A DNA stretch of 64,000 bases from Clavaria fumosa (taxonomy: Eukaryota; Basidiomycota; Agaricomycetes; Agaricales; Clavariaceae), in contig OX637797.1 of assembly GCA_951802425.1 (NCBI GenBank), forward strand, positions 2,604,001 through 2,668,000, in the 5' to 3' direction. The translations under genes and the position numbers were made by a program. This document shows, piece by piece, positions 56,771 to 64,000 of this stretch; position 1 is the first letter of the stretch, and every line of letters begins with the position of its first letter. The notes beneath the pieces were generated by a model. It was not told the origin of the DNA and searched no databases. It was given only the letters and a program-made list of their open reading frames with translations.

Positions 56771-57516
56771 TCAATCAGTCGTTACCAAGCTCTTCTCCGA
56801 CACGTAAATTCCGTCCAGGAATTTTCGTATATCTTTGTTCCGAACTCGACATGCACCATGAATAGATGCGGCTGTGAAGAAATACAGGATAGATTAGGAC
56901 CATGATATAAATGTCTGCTGGTAGCACATACCAGATTGTGATACGTGGTCGATGTCGTTGCCCTTCAAGATCAGCTCATCCTTTTGCTCCTTCGACTCTT
57001 CTATTGTGACACCGCCTAGCATTTTTACGGTCCGTACGACCTGGTGAGACTGGACGTGAGAACTTGCTCGTGCCCTACAAGGCTGCTCCGTACCTTTTCG
57101 CCCAGGAAATTACGAATTTCCACCGAGTTTCCAGCGTCTTGGATGATACAGTTTATAGGGAAATGGGCATAGACGGTGCGCATCTTGTATAAGAAACCCT
57201 GTTATTATTTCCCTGTTTAGCCCCTGCATTTGGCGCAGGAGAAGATACACTTGACCTTGGTGACGCCTGTGATCATGTTGTTTATGAGACTTTTGATGGT
57301 TCTGAGGCAGGCGACATGTTTTCGTGAGCCTTGCCATACTGCGAGGACGACCTTTCTCTTCTTGCTGTTCTGCAGCAGCTTGATATCCATGTTCACATGC
57401 TGCACGTCTTTGGTGAGCTTGCCACGAGGGCCCTCAACGGTGATGATGCGCGCTTTGATGGAGACCTTCACGTCGGCCGGAATTTCGAGTTCCTCGGTTT
57501 GGATAATATCTCGCAT
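56771..57516 (-). CDS. RPL9: 60S ribosomal protein L9 (uL6)
   Basis: Cytosolic large-subunit protein uL6. The start is ATG at 57514-57516 ([20 protein letters not shown]), directly after a TTCCCTGCAG acceptor, so an intron in the 5' leader is likely. Then come [94 protein letters not shown], and [20 protein letters not shown] near the stop at 56771. Length is about 190 residues. It is convergent with STE14. Confidence 0.95.
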
Positions 57517-58051
57517 CTGCAGGGAAGCAGAAACGTCAGCCAGCGCTCCAGGTTATCATCGCAAGATGCGGTGACCAATCCAACCACATTTAAGGGTCAG
57601 AGTTGGCTCGGGAGCTACCCAATAGATGTGGAAGCCTTCGCCAAGTCGAATGAAAGAGTTGGTTTAGAGAAATTGATTCACCTTGGAAGGAAATAGTCTG
57701 ACCAAGTGTCGCGCTCAACGGTGAGGGGAGAAGGCTTCGGCTTTTGGCAGCGTATACCTAATTTGGCAAGTCAATCCCACACTCCGCGGTCACACTACGT
57801 TCTCGCAAGCACAGTATGTTACAGTACTGGTGCACAGGACAAAAGAAAATATTCTTGGGCGATTCACTGACATAACCAGTCGAATGCGACGTACTATGTG
57901 AGATCGTTATACGGCTCGGCGTGTGCCTCACACGCGTTCATCATGACCTTTTTTTTTATGTAACAAGTCACGTGTTCACTAGCAATAAAAGAGTTCCGCA
58001 TTGCTGCCTTCTCCCCTATCGTCTACCATCCCATTCACACACAGATTGAAC
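57517..58051. promoter_or_regulatory. Divergent RPL9 / MET6 promoter region
   Basis: 535 bp between the starts of RPL9 (-) and MET6 (+). It probably contains the RPL9 leader intron near its left end. A TCACGTG lies at 57968-57974, 77 bp upstream of the MET6 ATG. No gene is supported inside; the plus-strand frame at 57331-57696 is an antisense shadow. Confidence 0.5.
57968..57974 (+). promoter_or_regulatory. Cbf1-type TCACGTG site upstream of MET6
   Basis: TCACGTG is the Cbf1 (CDEI) recognition sequence, which in S. cerevisiae recruits Met4 to sulfur-metabolism genes. Its place 77 bp before the methionine synthase ATG makes conserved sulfur control plausible. Confidence 0.55.
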
Positions 58052-60804
58052 ATGGTCGCTTCCAGCGTGCTTGGTTTTCCTCGCATTGGTAACGCGTCGA
58101 TCAGGATTACTTAGCTCCACCCACTCATTCTTTGTCCCAGGTGCCAATCGCGAGATCAAAAAAGCCGTCGAGGCGTACTGGGCAGGGAAACTGTCTGCAG
58201 ATGAGCTGGACAAGGTTACGGCTAACGTGAAGAAGGCCAGCTGGACGAGTATCCGCTCCCAAGGCGTGGACTACGTACCAAGGTGTCTATCTGTTACTGT
58301 GACCCTTTCATTCTCGCATTGATGATCTTCCCATCTCTCAAGTGGCGACTTCTCTCTCTACGATCACGTCCTTGATCACTCTGCCGCATTCAATGTCATT
58401 CCGAAGCGTTATCTCGGCAAAGATCTTTCGGCTTTAGACATCTATTTTGCCATGGGCCGTGGCAGGCAAACAGGCGGCGTAGACGTTCCCGCTTCCGAAA
58501 TGAAGAAGTGGTCAGTGTTTGTGGACTTGATCGACGCACAGCAATGTTCACAGGTTCAACTGAAAGGTTTGACTCCAATTACCACTTTGTGGTCCCAGAA
58601 TTTTCGGACGGTACCGAGTTCAAGCTGAACTACAACAAGGCCGTTCAAGAATACAAGGAGGCTCTCGCAGCAGGCATCAACACACGTCCCGTTGTCCTTG
58701 GTCCAATATCGTTCCTTTACTTGGGTAAACCCAGCAAGGACGCGAGTCTCGGCTTCGAGCCGATCTCACTGCTGCCCAAACTGCTGCCCATTTATGTGCA
58801 GCTCCTGACTGAGCTCAAAGCAGCTGGCGCAGAATGGGTGCAGATTGACGAACCCATTCTCGTCCTTGACGCCGCTGCCAACTTCGAGAAGCAGTATGCC
58901 TCGGTTTACGCCAGCCTTGCTCCCGTGGCGCCTCCTATTCTCTTAACGACCTACTTCGGCCGTCTGGACACCAACCTCGAGTTTGTTGCGAAACTTTCCG
59001 TCGCTGGCCTTCACATTGATCTGGATCGCGCTCCCGGCCAACTGAATGACGTCTTGGCCGCTGTCAAACCAACCAAGCTCGTCCTGTCTCTTGGTATCGT
59101 CTCTGGTCGGAATGTCTGGAAGTCTGACTTCACCGCTGCCTTGCAGTATGGCCAGAGAGCTGTCGATGCCCTTGGCAAAGATCGTGTCATCATTGCGACC
59201 TCTTCTTCTCTGCTTCACACCCCAGTGACGTTGGCTTCCGAGAAGAAGCTGACCGATCAACAAAAAGATTGGTTTTCTTTCGCTCTAGAGAAGGCTTCGG
59301 AAGTCGCAGTCATTGCAAAAGCGCTGGGTGGCTCCCAGGAGGCTGCGGTCGCCTCAGCCATTGAGAGTAACAAGGCTTCCATCGCAGCGCGCCGCAAATT
59401 CGAGGAAAATTCCGACGATGCCGTGCGCAAGCGTGTCGCCGCCATCACTCCAGACCTCTTCGAACGCAAGAGCCCATTCGCCGTCCGCCAAGAGCTCCAG
59501 AAAAAATATTTGGATCTACCCAAGTTCCCTACTACTACCATTGGCTCGTTCCCGGTTCGTGATCTGGCCCCCAGTCGCCGCTGTCGATGATCTGACGCCC
59601 TCTTTAGCAAACTAAGGAGATTCGCGCCGCTCGCGCAAAATTGGGCAAGGGCGAGATCACTGAGGCGCAGTACGAGGATTTCATCAAAAAGGAGATAGAG
59701 ACTGTCGTTCGATTCCAGGAAAAGATCGGCATCGATCTCTTGGTTCACGGCGAGGCGGAACGAAACGACATGGTTCAGTATTTCGGCGAACAGCTCAATG
59801 GCTTCGTCTTCACTCAGAATGCATGGGTTCAGAGTTATGGCTCACGGTTCGTTGAGCTTGCACGCGAGGTATAGTTGCGCTCACCTCTTATTCCGCAGTT
59901 ATGTACGACCACCCATCATCGTGTCTGATGTCAGTCGGCCCAGGCCTATGACTGTTAAATGGAGTAGCTATGCGCAGAGCCTCACCAAAAAACCCATGAA
60001 AGGCATGCTGACGGGGCCTGTTACGATCCTCAACTGGTCATTCCCTCGCGCCGACGTGTCGCGCGAGCTGCAATCCAAGCAGCTGGCGCTCGCCCTCCGT
60101 GACGAAGTCCTGGATCTGGAAAAAGCAGGCATCCACGCCATTCAGGTGGACGAACCTGCCATCCGTGAGGGTGTAAGTTTTGGTAGTAACTACCCATCAG
60201 ACGATCTTTACATGATAATCCCATTCCCCGCTAGCTGCCCCTCCGTCGTGCGGACTGGGATGCATATCTTAAGTGGGCTGTCGACTCCTTCAAGCTCGCC
60301 ACCGCAGGCGTGTTGGACGTCCTTCAGACCCACAGCCATTTCTGCTATTCCGACTTCGACGATATCTTCCCTTCGATCCAGCGTCTTGATGCTGATGTTA
60401 TCTCCATCGAGGCGTCCAAGAGTGACATGAAGCTGCTGAACACGTTCAAGCGTTTCGGCTACTCCAACCAGATTGGACCGGGGGTGTACGACATCCATTC
60501 GCCCCGCGTCCCTCCATGCCAGGAGATTCAGGACCGTCTCAAAGCGATGCTGACGATTCTGCCGGATTCTCTGCTCTTCGTCAACCCGGTAGGCATAACC
60601 ACCTTTTACTGTCCGACCCCTCGTGAATTGTATTGACGGTGGTACATCAGGACTGCGGTCTCAAGACCCGTGGTTGGAAGGAGACAGAAGGTATAAATGT
60701 CCTTCTATCTCACTATCAACATCGTTGAATTCAACGGTCCTTTAGCATCCTTGATCAATCTTGTCGAAGCCGCCCGCTGGGCCCGTCAGACCTACGCTAC
60801 GTAG
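58052..60804 (+). CDS. MET6: Cobalamin-independent methionine synthase
   Basis: Transfers a methyl group from 5-methyltetrahydrofolate-polyglutamate to homocysteine in the cytosol. The start is ATG at 58052 ([20 protein letters not shown]). The N-terminal domain includes [43 protein letters not shown] and [13 protein letters not shown]. After [18 protein letters not shown] comes the C-terminal catalytic domain: [95 protein letters not shown] and [15 protein letters not shown]. The His and Cys zinc ligands (HSHFC and DCG) are present. It ends [10 protein letters not shown]. Total length is near 760 residues, as expected. Confidence 0.96.
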
Positions 60805-61044
60805 GCAGTCCCTTGTGATCAAAGGTATCGCTTCAACAGCGATGCCGCGGGGGGGAGCGTGGTTGGTCAGGCGTCATGATGGATGAGGCTGATTTGTTTT
60901 TCTCCCGTCGCAGCCCGCGTGCTACTGTTTGTACAGAAAATTGCGCTTACGATGTATCCTCAGCACCTGGATTTCAACAATCCTCGTTCTCTCCAATTAC
61001 TGTCCTACATGAATACATTCATGAGTATCTCAATCGTTACACTA

Positions 61045-63301
61045 CTACTGGTGGATGTCCTGAGTGCTCGAAGGCGCGGTCGTTTCTTCGATGTCGGTGC
61101 CTCCTTTGGTGGGGTGCTCAAGGTGCGCGGCGACCGGCAACGGGACCGAGGTTTGTTTCTCGGCGGATGTGCTGCTTTGGTGATGGTCAGGCGAAAAGAT
61201 GGCCTTGTCGCTGTCTGCCATCGCCAAAGCTGCGCGGAGGCGCTGCCTCACTTCCTGCGTGCGTTTCGTCTTCGCGCTGATGCGCAAGATGAATACGCCG
61301 GACAGGACGGCGCAGAGGAGGGCGAATGATATGAGTACGCCTGTACTCCACGCAGGTCGGTGAAATCTGTCCATACAACAAAGTGATTAAAAGTGGGTTC
61401 TTAGTGGAAAGAGACTGAAGATCAGTTCCAACCTGTCTAAACCCCACATCGTACCACACAATAAGATCTGGGACATCGACAGTCGTGAGGCTTGCACATG
61501 CGCAGTTTATACGGGGATCTCACTTGGAAGAAAGAATTTCCATCGTTCAGACAACAAATAAGCAACGATGTGCTGCAGCAACTCGTTCACAGGGGTTCTT
61601 CTAGAAGACGGGGGAGTGCGGACTCACTTGATGGGGGAAGCCTGTAGATGCGTGGGTATTGGAAGGACATCAGATAGAAGAGGGCAATACACACCCTGTG
61701 AGTATCAGTACCATGAGGTCGGTACCATGTTTGACTATGTCGAAATTTCACTTGCTCTAGACGGACGTGTCAATAGAACTAACGGTGCGGAGAAGAATGA
61801 CTGACGTTTATGGAGATCTTCCTGCTCCGCTTCTGTCAAAACATGGACATAATTAGGGTCATATATTGGGTCCGGTAAATCATCGACGTCATAAAGTTGT
61901 GGAAGGCCAGCGTTAGAGCGCAGTTTTTGCGTCCGACGCTTGTAGGACCAGATTTTGAATATTCCTGTTCAATTCCCGTTCCAGCGTGTAATATGGAGGC
62001 ATTTGGTTCCGCTTACGGTACGTGTCTAAGCATCGTGCAGGCAAAAAGCCGATGCCAACAATTGCGAACAGTCCTATGGCGCATCGGTGAGATGGTGTTG
62101 CCCTAATGTCTTCGGCAAAGCTCACCGTTTTCAACCTGGGACGATACTTCTAGCCAGAATCCTTGAGCGTTGGCATTGTGGAGATTGATTATCTTGGCAA
62201 GGAACAAAACGATCGCAGCCCCCCAAAACACTAGAGAAGGGTGGACGTAAGCCGCAATTCTACTTTGGTCCGGATGACACTCGCCAACAAGGAATCCATA
62301 AAGGCCCGTGACGATCTGAAAAAAGGAAATGGGAGAATAGGTTTAGAACGGCGTCGGCTCAGGAAAGAAAGACATACACCGATGGCTAAAGGATGGGTTC
62401 GACGCAAATTAGGCAGCGAAAAGCAACGAGGTCTCTGAGAAGCTTACGGGTTTTGAGAAATGCCCAGACGCCCCGCATTGTACGCCTGAATTTGGAAGGC
62501 CTCTCTAGGCAATCGTCAACGTGACGATCTAAATCGTTGCTGAATTTCGCTCCGCGTCCCTCGACGTCGAGCTGTCCTAACGTGGGTATGGCCACGGTTG
62601 GCTTGCGGGAATACAGTGGCAATGGGGGTCTGCAAACAAATAGAGTGAGTACAGAACAGAGGAAGGATTGATGGTATTGGCGAACATTACAAGGGCATTC
62701 GCTGCATTTGCCAAACTGGCGATAGTCGAGATCTCAGGGTCTAAAAAAAAACAGCCTTCAGCATGGGGGCAGGCAAGTTAAATAGAAGCACACCAATAAC
62801 ATCTAGATGTTCGATGATGCCGTCCTGGTGGAGATCATCCTCTTGGTGTCCTTGACTGGGACCTGACATCCTGCGAAGGCTCCCATGTTGTGTTTCGGGG
62901 AGTACGACGCCATCCGCTCGATGACCCCATGGCAGCGCCAAGCGACCATTGTCTACTAAATCTTGGGATATCGGAGAGTCAATGGGTGAAGTCTGGATGA
63001 TACCCCTGCTCCGGTCATCGCTGAATGAGGCTCCCGAAGCCCTGAGAGATTCCCGCATTATGACATGTTGGGACACTAGACTACCCGTGCGCGGTCGTCC
63101 TGTCTGCAATACAGATGATGCGGCGGCATTGAGGTGGTCACTGGTATCGATGTCGCCAGTGCTTAAAGGTCTCTGCGGGTCAGTGGGTCGGGAACGGCGG
63201 AATATGCTGGAGAGATGCGAAGAAGGCTCTGGAGAAAAAGAGTCCGAGGAGGGATCGGTCAGGTAGCTGTAGCGACTTCGTCTAACGCGTATGGACGGCA
63301 T
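61045..63301 (-). CDS. DUF2985-type fungal integral membrane protein
   Basis: Multi-exon membrane protein of about 550-600 residues. The start is ATG at 63299-63301 (MPSIRVRRSRYSYLTDPSSD), then a Ser-rich cytosolic region of about 190 residues. Later exons give TLGQLDVEGRGAKFSNDLDR, KFRRTMRGVWAFLKT, a membrane segment with SLVFWGAAIVLFLAKIINLH, and the family-like GFWLEVSSQ|VENGLFAIVG, IGFLPARCLDTY. Next comes SYKRRTQKLRSNAGLP, then a last pair of membrane segments with LLCGTMWGLDR|FHRPAWS and GVLISFALLCAVLSGVFILR, and a Lys/Gln-rich tail. The arrangement fits the fungal DUF2985 family as I remember it. The function is unknown. It is convergent with MET6, with 240 bp between stops. Confidence 0.72.
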
Positions 63302-64000
63302 GGGTCCAACGAAGTGCGAAAGGGAGCAGGAACTGGAGCTTTAACGCATTTTGCGATGGGTGGTGGCACAGCGGCTGGCCCTTCTTTTTTGGTAATTTAC
63401 GTAATTATTACACATGACATAATGCAATGGTGCAATGGTGCAAACGGGGGAGTGCGAAAAAGGAGCAAGGAGTTTGTTTGGAGCTTTGGCACATCTCCAT
63501 TAAGACTGATTAAGGCATGGTCCGGAACTGTGACCTGAATCGAACCGAACCAGCTCCTTGGTTCGGAACAGTCAGGAACCATCCCGTGATCTGCGAGCTC
63601 TTCACACTTGTCGTATGTTGAGGAACCTGGACCATGCGCTAGAGCACAAAACAAACCTTTACCGCCCAGGTCAAGACGCACGTAGTGCATCGCAATTACT
63701 CGCTGCCGATCCTGTTCAGTGGAACCAAAGGGCTACTCGCCATTGCCAAATTCTTACAGATCTCCGGAGCGTTTACCACCATTAAAGCCCATTACCCAGA
63801 ACTACCTGGACTCAACCTTTTCGACGCGAGTTCCGAGCCGCCCGACCCACTATATGTACACCACACACCTCCCCCAATATACATACGACACGTACAAGTA
63901 CTACAACCTGCTGATCCAAACAAGAAAAAGTAAAACGAACATGACGAATACAATGCCCTCTGTTGCGGAAAGCTTTGCCTGTATGAATGGATGACATAAC
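63302..64000. other. Right-edge region with retroelement-like remnant
   Basis: About 700 bp upstream of the DUF2985 gene. It contains that gene's promoter, a tandem tgcaatggtgcaatggtgcaa near 63422, and the LINE-like ORF tail at 63685. Nothing else is supported. Confidence 0.4.
63685..63933 (+). mobile_element. Probable 3' tail of a LINE (non-LTR) ORF, truncated
   Basis: An open frame without a true upstream gene; a stop precedes it in frame. It reads NYSLPILFSGTKGLLAIAKF, LQISGAFTTIKAHYPELPG and ends NKKK. The pattern LP-x-LFS-x-KGL-x-ALAKFL-x-SGAFT is one I remember from the C-terminal ends of basidiomycete Tad-like retrotransposon polyproteins. The rest of the element is absent or too decayed to see. 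Assignment rests on memory of that pattern only. Confidence 0.38.

Noticed and set aside
57331..57696. 121-codon plus-strand frame
   Set aside because: Antisense to RPL9 coding sequence and its leader.

Overview
The window is nuclear DNA of a filamentous basidiomycete, probably an agaricomycete. Genes are packed on both strands with short intergenic gaps. Almost every gene is broken by introns of about 45-60 nt with GT(R)NGT donors and short acceptors, and the proteins resemble basidiomycete orthologues of fungal housekeeping genes. There is no operon structure, no ribosome-binding sites, no phage and no CRISPR array. I spliced genes by eye from frame continuity, splice signals and remembered family conservation, so spans are reliable but some internal junctions are not.

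Layout. 1-1020 (-): tRNase Z, running off the left edge. 1271-5739 (+) and 6020-9712 (-): two different Dbl-family RhoGEFs, tail to tail. 9.7-11.2 kb: no convincing gene. 11182-11541 (+): possible small gene. 11547-15188 (-): membrane-anchored double amidohydrolase. 15811-18206 (-): REB1-type Myb factor. 18323-19075 (-): CCDC97-domain protein. 19160-20273 (+): C2H2 protein. 20.3-21.2 kb: E-box cluster, TATA box and a dispersed repeat. 21204-22130 (+): URA3/pyrG. 22439-24090 (-): DOM34/pelota. 24186-25169 (+): PLP1/TXNDC9. 25.2-27.3 kb: decayed sequence plus the second repeat copy. 27288-30003 (-): GRR1-like F-box/LRR. 30196-30825 (+): orphan. 30977-31420 (-): LSm3. 31764-32489 (-): zeta-COP. 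32577-33462 (+): U1-C. 33.5-34.3 kb: tRNA-like, repeat-like DNA. 34314-41330 (-): ABCC transporter. 42022-44960 (+): PUS7. 45403-47143 (-): GT32 sphingolipid mannosyltransferase. 47606-49248 (-): SWT1-like PIN nuclease. 49295-50792 (+): orphan nuclear-type protein. 51027-53606 (-): mitochondrial EF-G2. 54885-55471 (-): COA8-like. 55653-56646 (+): STE14. 56771-57516 (-): RPL9. 58052-60804 (+): MET6. 61045-63301 (-): DUF2985 membrane protein. 63.7-63.9 kb: probable LINE remnant.

The genes do not form one pathway. The striking theme is RNA metabolism and translation: tRNase Z, a CCDC97 protein, DOM34, LSm3, U1-C, PUS7, SWT1, EF-G2 and RPL9, with the rDNA-type factor REB1. Many sit in tight divergent pairs with 46-192 bp between start codons, which implies shared promoters. 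I found no clear undescribed multi-gene system. The best leads are the orphan gene paired with SWT1, the tRNA-Arg-like element, the repeat lying between a strong promoter and URA3, and the double amidohydrolase.
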